From: Zhihengliuella flava
GTDB lineage: Bacteria > Actinomycetota > Actinomycetes > Actinomycetales > Micrococcaceae
NCBI RefSeq assembly: GCF_015751895.1
Contig: NZ_JADOTZ010000001.1
Location: 1,922,001-1,986,000, forward strand
DNA length: 64,000 bases
Direction: 5' to 3'
In this document: positions 50,862 to 59,777 of the stretch, in pieces
Layout: every line of letters starts with the position of its first letter
How positions within the stretch are numbered: position 1 is the stretch's first letter
The notes under the pieces: generated by a model
Database searches by the model: none
The model's input: the letters and a program-made list of their open reading frames with translations, nothing else
Told to the model about the DNA's origin: nothing
Program-made: the position numbers and the translations under genes

Positions 50862-50908
50862 CTAGGCCGGCGCGGCTGGGGCCCGGTAGACGTCGGTGCA
50901 CCTGAAAC

Positions 50909-51787
50909 TCACAGTTCCTCGGCTCGCGAGGCTTTCCTGAAGGCGGAGGGGCTAACGCCGTTGACTGCGCGGAACTGGCGAGAAAAATAAAACTCGTCCT
51001 GATAGCCCACGGACCGGGAAATTTCGCCGATGCTGTCCCGAGTGGTGAGCAGCATGACGCGGGCCCGCCCCATACGGGTGCGTTTGAGATAGTCCATGAC
51101 CCCACCGCCTGTGGCCTGTCTAAAGACAGCAGAGAGGTGTGACGCGCTGAGCCCGATATGGGCCGCGACGTCCGTGAGGCTGATGGGTTCCGCCAGATGC
51201 TCCACGAGGTACTCGCGCGTACGCTGTACGGGCCCCGCCTCATCGCGGGGGCCCATGAGGTGCTCGGCACCCAACTGGGCCAAGACATGCCACGCCGCAC
51301 CGCTGGCCGTCCGAAGCGATGGTGCCGACTCGTCCCGTTCCAGCGCTTGCATCACCTGCTCCATCCCGTGGGTGATGCGGACGGGATCATGGAGCGCGAC
51401 GACTCGACGGCCCGGTTCGAAGGGTGCCAGCAGTTCCGGTAGATCTTGACCGACCACGTGAAACCACCAAAGAGTCCACGGGTTCGACGCGTCTGCTCGG
51501 TAGAGATGGGAAACGCCGGGAGGCAAGACGATGGCTTCTCCTCGGCCAACCCGGAGGGTACTGCCATCAATATCGCACCACCCCAATCCATCTGTGCAGG
51601 CCAAGACGACAGCCTCCGGTGCACCATGAGGGCGGGATCGGCCATGGCGGGCGGCGTGCGGGAAGTAACCCGCGTCCGTGACCAAGAGCCGAGAACTTAG
51701 TCCTGACGAGGATATTTGAGCAATGAGCGGGCGCGGGAGGACGCGCATTCGCTGCTGCGGGAACCCGTCTTTGAGGTAGCTCACCAT
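50909..51787 (-). CDS. AraC family transcriptional regulator
   Basis: A 292-residue regulator. The N-terminal cupin arm shows LRVGRGEAIVLPPGVSHLYRAD (AraC-type ligand domain). The C-terminal double helix-turn-helix is ISLTDVAAHIGLSASHLSAVFRQATG and IGEISRSVGYQDEFYFSRQFRAVNGVSPSAFRK. It is divergent from the DUF5107 gene with 106 bp between, so it most likely activates that carbohydrate operon when a sugar binds. CAGACT six bases before the ATG suggests a leaderless mRNA. Confidence 0.95.
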   Translation of the reverse strand: MVSYLKDGFPQQRMRVLPRPLIAQISSSGLSSRLLVTDAGYFPHAARHGRSRPHGAPEAVVLACTDGLGWCDIDGSTLRVGRGEAIVLPPGVSHLYRADASNPWTLWWFHVVGQDLPELLAPFEPGRRVVALHDPVRITHGMEQVMQALERDESAPSLRTASGAAWHVLAQLGAEHLMGPRDEAGPVQRTREYLVEHLAEPISLTDVAAHIGLSASHLSAVFRQATGGGVMDYLKRTRMGRARVMLLTTRDSIGEISRSVGYQDEFYFSRQFRAVNGVSPSAFRKASRAEEL

Positions 51788-51893
51788 GCATCAAGTCTGC
51801 GCACGCCTCTCGCTGGAAGTCCATCGAATCGTCTAGGTAGACCGTCAAATCTGGTATTCAACGAATAGTGATCTGCGCCATAACGTCGATCGC

Positions 51894-54800
51894 ATGTTGA
51901 ACGATGAGTTGATGCTGCCGGACCGGCCCAAGAGCATGTCGGACCAGGCCGTAGCTGCCTGGCGAGCGCCCGTGACGATACGCACCTACAAGCCGGCGTC
52001 CCCGTCGACGCTGCCGACCTATCTCAATGAGCGTGTCTACCAAGGGTCGTCCGGCCGGGTGTACCCGCTGCCCTTTCATGAACGTATTGAGGCAGAGGCA
52101 GTCGACCATGAATGGGACGCCATCCACCTAGAGAATGAGTGGATCCGGCTCGTCGTGCTTCCGGAACTCGGCGGCCGCATCCAGTGGGCCATTGACCGGC
52201 ACTCGCAGCGCGAGCTCTTCTACAACAACCCAGTCATCAAACCGGCGCTTGTCGGATTGGCTGGGCCATGGGTAGCCGGCGGCGTCGAATTTAATTGGCC
52301 ACAGCATCATCGCCCGGCAACCTACCTCCCGACCGATACGCAGATCGAACATGAGGAGGATGGGGCCGCCACGATTTGGTGTTCTGATCACGACCCCTTC
52401 GAGCGCATGAAAGGGATGCATGGCATTCGGCTCAGTCCTGGGTCGTCGGTCATCGAGACTCGCGTGCGATTGTTCAACCGGACCGCCATGACTCAAACAT
52501 TCTTGTGGTGGTCCAACGTCGCAGTACGCACGGGCGACGACTTTCAATCGTTCTTTCCTCCGGACGTTGCGGCCGTGGCGGATCATGCGAAGCGCGCGAT
52601 GACGGCTTTTCCGGCCGCGGATCGTCCCTACTATGACATTGACTACCCGTCGAGGTCCGCGGACTCATTCGAGGCAGCTGACGGCACCCGCGTGACGGGG
52701 GACCGCATCGACTGGCCGCGCAATATCCCGGTCCCGACCTCCTACATGGTCACGGATTCTGATTACGACTTTTTCGGTGGCTATGACCACGCCACAGAAC
52801 AAGGATTCGTGCACGTCGCAGACCGCAGAGTGGCGGTGGGCAAAAAGCAGTGGACGTGGGGTGAAGCGGAATTTGGTCGGGCATGGAACCAAAATCTGAC
52901 CGACGATGACTCCACGTATGTCGAGCTGATGGCCGGAGTTTTTACCGACAATCAGCCAGACTTCGCCTTTATCGCGCCTGGAGAAACCAAGGTCTTTTCT
53001 CAGTACTGGTATCCAATCCGGAGTATCGGTCCCGTATCTCAGGCCAGTCGCGATGCGGCTCTGCGAGTGGACCGCGACGGCTCCTCAGTACTGGTGTCCG
53101 TGGTGGTCACCGCAGACCGACCAGGGTGTCAGCTCGTGGTGCTGGACGAGTTGGGCAACGTCATAACCGAGCAGGCCGTGGATCTTGATCCCAGCAGTTC
53201 GTACCAGTGGCAGACGGCCCACCATGACCATGCTCGGACGATCGAGGTTCGCCACGGGAATCGTGTGCTGGTCAGTCAGACGCTGCGCAACGAAGCGGCG
53301 GGCGCAGGTCCTAGCAAGAAGGAGGCGCTCGACGGAATTCAAACCGCTGTCGAGCCGGCAAACCCGCAGTCTGTTGCCACGGTGGAAGAGCTAGCGGAAA
53401 TTGGGGCGCATCTGGATCAGTATCGCCACGCCACCCGCTCTCCAGAACCGTACTGGGAAGAAGCGCTGACGAGAGATCCGGCCAATGCTCGGGTGAACAC
53501 TGCGCTCGGCATACGCCGACTCCGGCAAGCTCGATTGACTGATGCGGCAAGGCATTTCCGGACGGCGATTGCCCGGGCAACGGCCTATCACCCGACGCCC
53601 CAGGACATGAGCGCACACTACTATCTCGGACTCACCTTGAGCCTGAGCGGCTGCCCTGACGCTGCATACGACCTGTTTGCGCGGGCGGCGTGGAGCCGCG
53701 ACTGGAGGGCTCCGGCAACGTACCAAATGGCGCAGCTAGACGCAGCCGCTGGACGGCACAACGAGGCGCTGCATCGCCTGAACGATGTGCGGCGCGCCGA
53801 ACCAGAGAACCTCCAGGCTAGCGCCCTCCGGATCATCATCCTGCGTCGAATGGGGCGCACCAGTGAAGCCGAGGCGCTCGTCCACGAGGCGCTGGCTCTC
53901 GATCGACTTCACTGGTGGATTCGAGACCTCGCTGGCGAGGCCCTCGAAACTGACGCGCTCACGTGCATGGACGTGGCCGCTGACTATGTGGCGGCGGGAA
54001 GCCTCGAAGATGCTCTGCGTGTTCTAGACCGCGCTCTGGAACTGGACCAGCGGCGTGCAGTAGGCCAGGCCTCTTGTACAGTCCTCGCGCTCCTGCACCG
54101 CGCAGAAATTCTTGATCTATTGGGGCGGAGCAGGTCAGCCGTCGAGGCACGTGAGGCGGCAAAGTCCGCCAGCCGGACGTGGTGTTTTCCCGGCAGACTT
54201 GAGGACGCGTTGATGCTCCAGCGATCCGTGGATCACGATCACCTGCCAGTGGCGAGTGCACTCTTGGGGCACTGGCTTTACGGCGTCGGCCGGCACGATG
54301 ATGCTGTGACACACTGGCGCACCGCAGCGCAGGATCTAGAGGACGCTATCGTCCACCGAAACATCGGGCTCGCCTTGGCTGCGCGGCAAGCGGACGACGC
54401 CGGGGCGCGGGCGGCATACGACGTGGCCCTCGCCCTCGATCCGACCCACTCAGGCCTTTTGCGCGAGAGCGATCAACTGGACAAACGGCGGGGCGTCAGT
54501 GTCAACGCCCGACTGGCTCGGCTGCAGCAGGCGGAGTGGGCCATTGCAGAACGCGATGACCTTGCCGCTGAGCTGGCCCAACTCCTTCTCAGCGCGGTGC
54601 GTCCAGAGGATGCCTATCGCCTCCTCAGCACACGCGAGTTTCGCCCATGGGAAGGCGGAGAGGGAGAGGTTCTCCGAGTCTGGGAGCGGGCCTGTTCGGC
54701 ACTGGCCCGGAGGTGCCTCCAACGCCGGCAATATGACGAGGCCCGGATGTGGGTAGGCAAAGCGCTTCAGCCCCCGGCGACTCTTGGCGAAGCACGTCAT

Positions 54801-55274
54801 CCATTGGCGACGACGGCGAGGTTGAAGCGCCTTTCCGGTGACATCGCAGCCGCCGCTGGCCAGCTCAGCGAAGCTCGCTTGGAGTGGGAAAGCGCGGCTC
54901 GCCACATTGGTGACTTTCGCACCATGAGCGCCAGTAGGCATAGCGAGTCGACCTACGACTCCATCCTGTCTCTGCAGCGCCTCGGCCGCAGCGAAGAAGC
55001 CCTCAGGCTCACCCGGGACCTACGGGAATTCGTCGAGGAGCTTGCGAACGCAGAGCCCGCGATCGATTACTTCGCCACATCGCTTCCAGAATTGCTGCTC
55101 TTTCCGCCGGACCTGCGTCGGCAGCGAGACATTCGAGTTCAGTTCTTCCGGGCTCAACTCGAGGCTCTTGAGAGCGCCGACGCGGCCGTTCAGAGGCTGC
55201 AGAGAATTCTCGATCGGGTGCCGGACCATCCGGACGCTCACGACCTATTGACTGAGATCAAGGAGCAAGAATGA
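51894..55274 (+). CDS. DUF5107 domain and TPR-repeat protein
   Basis: A 1126-residue cytoplasmic protein. Residues about 20-390 are DUF5107, with a mutarotase-like strand pattern (IRLVVLPELGGRIQWAIDR, GGVEFNWPQHHRPATYLP, DPFERMKGMHGIRL). Residues about 510-1100 are tetratricopeptide repeats (NTALGIRRLRQARLTDAARHFRTAI, LRVLDRALELDQRR and others). The galactose-mutarotase-type fold suggests it handles a glycan or is a glycosidase of unassigned family. TAACGT lies seven bases before the ATG. It is first in an operon with a cellulase-like protein and an ABC importer. Confidence 0.87.
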   Translation: MLNDELMLPDRPKSMSDQAVAAWRAPVTIRTYKPASPSTLPTYLNERVYQGSSGRVYPLPFHERIEAEAVDHEWDAIHLENEWIRLVVLPELGGRIQWAIDRHSQRELFYNNPVIKPALVGLAGPWVAGGVEFNWPQHHRPATYLPTDTQIEHEEDGAATIWCSDHDPFERMKGMHGIRLSPGSSVIETRVRLFNRTAMTQTFLWWSNVAVRTGDDFQSFFPPDVAAVADHAKRAMTAFPAADRPYYDIDYPSRSADSFEAADGTRVTGDRIDWPRNIPVPTSYMVTDSDYDFFGGYDHATEQGFVHVADRRVAVGKKQWTWGEAEFGRAWNQNLTDDDSTYVELMAGVFTDNQPDFAFIAPGETKVFSQYWYPIRSIGPVSQASRDAALRVDRDGSSVLVSVVVTADRPGCQLVVLDELGNVITEQAVDLDPSSSYQWQTAHHDHARTIEVRHGNRVLVSQTLRNEAAGAGPSKKEALDGIQTAVEPANPQSVATVEELAEIGAHLDQYRHATRSPEPYWEEALTRDPANARVNTALGIRRLRQARLTDAARHFRTAIARATAYHPTPQDMSAHYYLGLTLSLSGCPDAAYDLFARAAWSRDWRAPATYQMAQLDAAAGRHNEALHRLNDVRRAEPENLQASALRIIILRRMGRTSEAEALVHEALALDRLHWWIRDLAGEALETDALTCMDVAADYVAAGSLEDALRVLDRALELDQRRAVGQASCTVLALLHRAEILDLLGRSRSAVEAREAAKSASRTWCFPGRLEDALMLQRSVDHDHLPVASALLGHWLYGVGRHDDAVTHWRTAAQDLEDAIVHRNIGLALAARQADDAGARAAYDVALALDPTHSGLLRESDQLDKRRGVSVNARLARLQQAEWAIAERDDLAAELAQLLLSAVRPEDAYRLLSTREFRPWEGGEGEVLRVWERACSALARRCLQRRQYDEARMWVGKALQPPATLGEARHPLATTARLKRLSGDIAAAAGQLSEARLEWESAARHIGDFRTMSASRHSESTYDSILSLQRLGRSEEALRLTRDLREFVEELANAEPAIDYFATSLPELLLFPPDLRRQRDIRVQFFRAQLEALESADAAVQRLQRILDRVPDHPDAHDLLTEIKEQE

Positions 55275-56551
55275 CCTACCAACCACTCGCCATTGCTGAC
55301 CACCTTCCAGAACGGCTCACCCTGACACTGTGGGACTTTTCGTGGTTTGTCAGGACGGGCCCGGGCGAACCGTTCGAGGACCTGGACCGTGCCTTTGAAG
55401 AGGCCGTCGAGCGTGGTTACAACACCGTAAGAATTTGCGCCATGCCCTATTTGCTGTTCGGCTCCGGCATCGACACGAGCGAGTTGAGGCTCGGTGGGAT
55501 GGGCGGCCAATATGCCCAGGGGGTCCGCTGGTACGACGTCAAGGCGGAGACGACGATTGACGCTCGAGCACACTTGCTTGAACTCTTCCGTGCGGCGAAG
55601 CGGCATAACTGTTTTGTGATCGTCTCCTCGTGGGAGTACCAGCAAAGTCCAGCATTTGCCGCGACTGATGAGTGGTATCGGGCCTTGCACGCGGTGGCGC
55701 CTGAGGAACGAGCTGTCGAACTGGCACGCGCTGAGGCAGCCCTGCTGGACTTCTTGGCTCAGCACGAGCTGGCCGATCGAGTAGCTTTCGTGGAATTGCA
55801 CAATGAAGTCCAAATTGGACATCTCACCGAAGGCTTGGACGCGTTCGGCGACGAAGCAGTCATCCCTTTGCGGGACCGACTCGCGCGCGGAGTAGAACTT
55901 TTTCACGAGTTGCAGCCCGAGGTGCCGGTGACCGTGAACTATGCCGGAGTCCCCGTCGGCGTCATGCGGGGGATCCCCGACAACGTCGACGTCCTCGTGG
56001 TGCATCCGTACGTTTACGGCGTGCTTGATGACCTCATCGAAACCTATGGTCTGCGTGGAGAGGTAAACGCATACCGACAAGCAGAAGCCCGGCGCGACCT
56101 CTTGCGTGCAGATGCCCCAGACGTCGCTGACTGGTCTGTCTCAGCTCAAGATGCCTGGCGGTTGGACGCAATGATCGTCTCAAAGCCGGAGATCTATACG
56201 CACGACTGGTGCGATCCCGAAGCCTTTGACGGGTGGCTTTACGAACATTACGGCGAGCATCGGCACGCCATGGACGTCAAGCTGCGGCTGTGGTTCGAGA
56301 CGGCAGCCGACCATGCGGCCGCGCGCGGCGTTCCCTTGGTCTTTGGCGAGGGCTGGGTCGGTTACACACCGAAGGATGGGCGATTCGAAGAGGGCCCAGT
56401 CGGTGCCCGCATTTGTCGCGAAGCGATGGCCTTATCCGCCCAGGTAGGGGCGTGGGGATCCATCGTTTGTTCCAATGCCGCACCGCAGCACGCCATGTGG
56501 GCGGATATCAGGCTCCAGCAAGAAGCCAACGCGCTTTTCACCCAGAAATGA
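55271..56551 (+). CDS. Cellulase-like (clan GH-A fold) family protein
   Basis: A 426-residue (beta/alpha)8 protein without a signal peptide. Candidate catalytic glutamates are in FVELHNEVQIG (acid/base position after strand 4) and LVFGEGWVGYTP (nucleophile position after strand 7). TLTLWDFSWF and VLVVHPYVYG also fit the PF12876-type cellulase-like family. Its substrate is unknown; being cytoplasmic, it should cut imported oligosaccharides. The ATG overlaps the stop of the DUF5107 gene, so the two may act together. Confidence 0.85.
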   Translation: MTYQPLAIADHLPERLTLTLWDFSWFVRTGPGEPFEDLDRAFEEAVERGYNTVRICAMPYLLFGSGIDTSELRLGGMGGQYAQGVRWYDVKAETTIDARAHLLELFRAAKRHNCFVIVSSWEYQQSPAFAATDEWYRALHAVAPEERAVELARAEAALLDFLAQHELADRVAFVELHNEVQIGHLTEGLDAFGDEAVIPLRDRLARGVELFHELQPEVPVTVNYAGVPVGVMRGIPDNVDVLVVHPYVYGVLDDLIETYGLRGEVNAYRQAEARRDLLRADAPDVADWSVSAQDAWRLDAMIVSKPEIYTHDWCDPEAFDGWLYEHYGEHRHAMDVKLRLWFETAADHAAARGVPLVFGEGWVGYTPKDGRFEEGPVGARICREAMALSAQVGAWGSIVCSNAAPQHAMWADIRLQQEANALFTQK

Positions 56552-56597
56552 ATCCCACCAACAACACAGCGCACAACATGCGCAGGGAGGTTCGACG

Positions 56598-57911
56598 ATG
56601 AACATCACCAGCACAGATATTTCCCTTAATAGAAGAAACCTACTCCTAGGTGCCGGGGCACTGGGGGCCACCGGATTGCTAACCGGATGCTTGGGAACAG
56701 GAGGTTCCGGACAGTCGCAGCCCGCCAGTAGTGGAAGCGGGGCCTCCGGCGGCTTAGTCACGCTGCAAAATTCACAGTCTGATCCGAAGCCCAAGGAGGC
56801 CCTCGAAACTCTCATTGGTGATTATCCAGGAGAAGCTGAGATCAATACGGTGGCAACTGAGCAGTTTCGTGCGCAGCTCTCCACCTACCTGACGTCAAGC
56901 AACCCGCCGGACGTCCTCACGTGGTACGCAGGATCAGTCTCGCGCAACTACGCAGCCGAAGGTCTGCTTTTGGACCTATCTGACCTCTGGTCTGACGGAG
57001 GTGTCTGCGCAAACTTCCCGGATGCACTGCGCGAACTGTCTACCGATGAGAGTGGAAAGCAGATTTTTGTGCCCACGAACTACTACTGGTGGTCAGTGTT
57101 CTACAAAAAGTCGGCCTTCGAAGAGTGGGGAGTGGAGCCGCCACAGAGCTGGGATGACTTCTTAGCCTTGTGTGAAGAGCTGAAGGGGCGAGGCGTTACT
57201 CCACTGGCCAACGGCATCGGCGCGTCGCCTTGGATGGCCTCAGGATGGTTCGACTACCTCAATCTGCGAATCAATGGAGCGCAGTATCACCGTGAGCTCT
57301 TGGCGGGCGAGCATGCGTTTACTGATCCCGAAGTTGAAGCAGTGCTGGAGGAGTATGCCAAGCTGATCCCGTTCTTTGACCCGAATATGGCCTCACTTTC
57401 GTATCAAGAAGCCGTCACCCCCATGGTGCAGAACAAGTCGGCCATGTACTTGGTGGGCGCCTTCGTGACACAGTTCTTTCCTGAGGATCAGCGTGAGGAC
57501 GTTGACTTCTTCTCCGTGCCGACGATTGACCCGAACGTTCCGAGCGCGGAAGAAGCGCCGACCGAGGGATACTTTGCCGCTGCGGGAACGGATAACCCTC
57601 AAGGCACGATGGAACTCTTGACGTACCTTGCGTCTCCGGAATCACAACAAACCTTCATTGATATCTCGGCATCATCCAACTTGCCAACACATCCTGATGT
57701 GGATACCAGTAATTTCTCCCCCTTAGTGCAAAAGGGAATCGAGCTCCTGCAGAACACCGAAGAGATTACTCAGTTCTTCAATCGGGACTCGTCGGACGCG
57801 CTCCAGGCAACGGCTGATGATGCACTCACAAGATTCCTCGCCAATCCATCCGATATTCCTGAGATTCTCGCTAACTGGCAAGCAGCAGCCGAGCGAGTTT
57901 GGAACCAATGA
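56598..57911 (+). CDS. Sugar ABC transporter substrate-binding lipoprotein
   Basis: A 437-residue SBP_bac_1-type binding protein. The signal has both a twin-arginine (RRNLLLGAGALGATG) and a lipobox (LTGC), so it is exported folded and then lipidated. A Gly/Ser linker precedes the binding domain (PPDVLTWYAGSVSRNYAAEGLLLDLSDLW, FVPTNYYWWSVFYKKSAFEEWG). Aromatic residues in the cleft fit a sugar ligand. GGGAGG lies seven bases before the ATG. Base composition looks less GC-rich than most of the window. Confidence 0.94.
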   Translation: MNITSTDISLNRRNLLLGAGALGATGLLTGCLGTGGSGQSQPASSGSGASGGLVTLQNSQSDPKPKEALETLIGDYPGEAEINTVATEQFRAQLSTYLTSSNPPDVLTWYAGSVSRNYAAEGLLLDLSDLWSDGGVCANFPDALRELSTDESGKQIFVPTNYYWWSVFYKKSAFEEWGVEPPQSWDDFLALCEELKGRGVTPLANGIGASPWMASGWFDYLNLRINGAQYHRELLAGEHAFTDPEVEAVLEEYAKLIPFFDPNMASLSYQEAVTPMVQNKSAMYLVGAFVTQFFPEDQREDVDFFSVPTIDPNVPSAEEAPTEGYFAAAGTDNPQGTMELLTYLASPESQQTFIDISASSNLPTHPDVDTSNFSPLVQKGIELLQNTEEITQFFNRDSSDALQATADDALTRFLANPSDIPEILANWQAAAERVWNQ

Positions 57912-58849
57912 CTGCGGTGAGAGCGGAGGGTGCGAGCAGGCCCGCCCCTCGCGGTGGTCAGCGACCCAGCTGGCTCCGTGCGGTGCGCCGGGTCCCGTTC
58001 GTTGTTTGGTTATTCCTCCTCATTCCGTTGCTGCTGGAGTTCTTCTGGGTTTTTTGGCCCGCTATGAACTCCTTCTCGCTTTCTTTTACGAACTGGAATG
58101 GCGTAGGTGCCGCGGATCCGGTGGGGTGGCAGAACTATCGTGATCTGCTATCTGATCCAGTTTTCATGACAGCCCTTCGGAACAACATTATCTGGGTCAT
58201 TGGATTCGGTGGAGCATCTGTTTCCCTCGGTCTATTCCTAGCGGTCCTGCTCAATAAGCCGGGTCGAGGAATTGGCCTCTACAGGGCAGCGGTCTATTTG
58301 CCGATGGTTTTCTCACTGGCCGTCACCGGGCTGTTCTGGCGAGTGCTGTACTCTCCGGATGGGCTGGTGAACTTCTCATTATCTGCCATCGGCTTGGGCG
58401 GTCTGGAGCGGCAATGGTTGGCCGACCCGGAGGTAGCGCTCTATGCGGTACTCATCGCTGCGGTATGGCGGCAAGTTGGCTACATCATGGTGCTCTACCT
58501 CGCGGGCCTCAAGGGCGTTGACCCCTCGCTCGAGGAGGCAGCCGCAGTGGACGGCGCAGGCAGGTGGCAGCGATTTACGCGAATCGTTCTTCCGCAGATG
58601 AAGGGCGTGAGTGCGGTGGTCTTTGCTGTCACGGTCATTGATTCGCTGCGCACCTTTGACATCGTTTGGGCCATGACCCGCGGCGGTCCATACAACTCCA
58701 CGCACCTCTTGAGCACCTACATGTTTGAGCAAGGGTTCTCGTTGGTGAATTTGGGCTATGGATCCGCCATCGCCGTGGTGATCTTTGCACTAGCGATCGT
58801 GTTCATCATTACGTACTTGGTGCGTTCACTGCGCGAGGAGGACCAATGA
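57908..58849 (+). CDS. Sugar ABC transporter permease (MalF/UgpA-like)
   Basis: A 313-residue membrane subunit of the CUT1 importer, six helices, with the EAA loop DPSLEEAAAVDGAGRWQRFTRIVLPQ. The ATG overlaps the stop of the binding-protein gene. The N-terminal 25 residues are a charged cytoplasmic tail. It pairs with the next permease; the ATPase is not encoded locally. Confidence 0.95.
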   Translation: MTAVRAEGASRPAPRGGQRPSWLRAVRRVPFVVWLFLLIPLLLEFFWVFWPAMNSFSLSFTNWNGVGAADPVGWQNYRDLLSDPVFMTALRNNIIWVIGFGGASVSLGLFLAVLLNKPGRGIGLYRAAVYLPMVFSLAVTGLFWRVLYSPDGLVNFSLSAIGLGGLERQWLADPEVALYAVLIAAVWRQVGYIMVLYLAGLKGVDPSLEEAAAVDGAGRWQRFTRIVLPQMKGVSAVVFAVTVIDSLRTFDIVWAMTRGGPYNSTHLLSTYMFEQGFSLVNLGYGSAIAVVIFALAIVFIITYLVRSLREEDQ

Positions 58850-59718
58850 GTACCGTCACCGTTTCACGAAAGCAACCTGTGAAAACGCGGCCGAGACCGA
58901 GGAAGGAGCGCCCCTGGTGGTTTCACGCGCTGATGGCGCCCTTCGCGCTCTTGTGGGTCACGCCCATGCTCTTTGTCCTCCTCGTGGCGCTACGCCCGTT
59001 CGATGACATCGTGAGCCGTGGGTTGAGTGCATGGCCGGGCGCCCTCAGCTGGGAGGGCTTCGCGACCGCATTGGGTGCTGGCGGGATCGCCAATGCACTG
59101 TGGAACTCCATCGTGGTCACTGTGGTCGCCGTTGTGCTGTCCCTCATTCTCTCCTCATGGGCGGCGTACGCGCTCAGCCGGTTCGCGATTCCCGGCAGGA
59201 CGGCAATTCTCTTGATCATGCTGGCGGGTAACCTCCTACCGCCGCAGATCTTGCTGATCCCCGTGGCCAAAATTGTCGAAGGCCTCGGGATCTACGATTC
59301 GCTGTGGGCCCTGATTATCGTCCAAGTCGGTTTTGGCATGGGCTTCTACACGTTTGTTCTTCACGGCTTCATGCGGTCGCTGCCGGACGAGATCTTTGAA
59401 GCAGCGCGAATCGATGGCGCGGGTGCGATCCGCATCTATGCGCAGGTCGTCCTGCCCCTCGCGAGACCGTCGCTTGCAGCACTCACCGCGTTGGCGACGA
59501 CGTGGGTCTTCAATGATCTGATTTGGGCCATGACGGTGTTGCGCACTGAATCGCATTTCCCGATCACGGCGGCACTGCTCAATCTGCAAGGCGGGTTCGT
59601 GAGCCAGTGGAATGTGGTCGCAGCAGGCTCGGTGATCGCAGCGATTCCTACTGCTGTGGTCTTCTTCATTTTTCAAAAGCAGTTTGTCTCGGGGCTACTC
59701 GTGGGGTCCAGCAAGTAG
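58846..59718 (+). CDS. Sugar ABC transporter permease (MalG/UgpE-like)
   Basis: A 290-residue membrane subunit with a basic N-terminal tail, six helices and the EAA loop LPDEIFEAARIDGAGAIRIYAQVVLPL. It overlaps the first permease gene by 4 bp and ends the AraC-controlled operon; a terminator hairpin follows within 26 bp. Confidence 0.95.
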   Translation: MSTVTVSRKQPVKTRPRPRKERPWWFHALMAPFALLWVTPMLFVLLVALRPFDDIVSRGLSAWPGALSWEGFATALGAGGIANALWNSIVVTVVAVVLSLILSSWAAYALSRFAIPGRTAILLIMLAGNLLPPQILLIPVAKIVEGLGIYDSLWALIIVQVGFGMGFYTFVLHGFMRSLPDEIFEAARIDGAGAIRIYAQVVLPLARPSLAALTALATTWVFNDLIWAMTVLRTESHFPITAALLNLQGGFVSQWNVVAAGSVIAAIPTAVVFFIFQKQFVSGLLVGSSK

Positions 59719-59743
59719 CGATCCACGTGCAGAGCTCCGGCTG

Positions 59744-59777
59744 GCCTTCAGCCCGCGCCTTGGCGCGGGCTGAAGGC
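59744..59777. terminator. 16-bp terminator hairpin between convergent genes
   Basis: GCCTTCAGCCCGCGCC (59744-59759) pairs with GGCGCGGGCTGAAGGC (59762-59777), followed by TTATT on the plus strand. It can stop both the sugar-importer operon and the convergent ArsA-like gene, whose stop is next to it. Confidence 0.9.
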
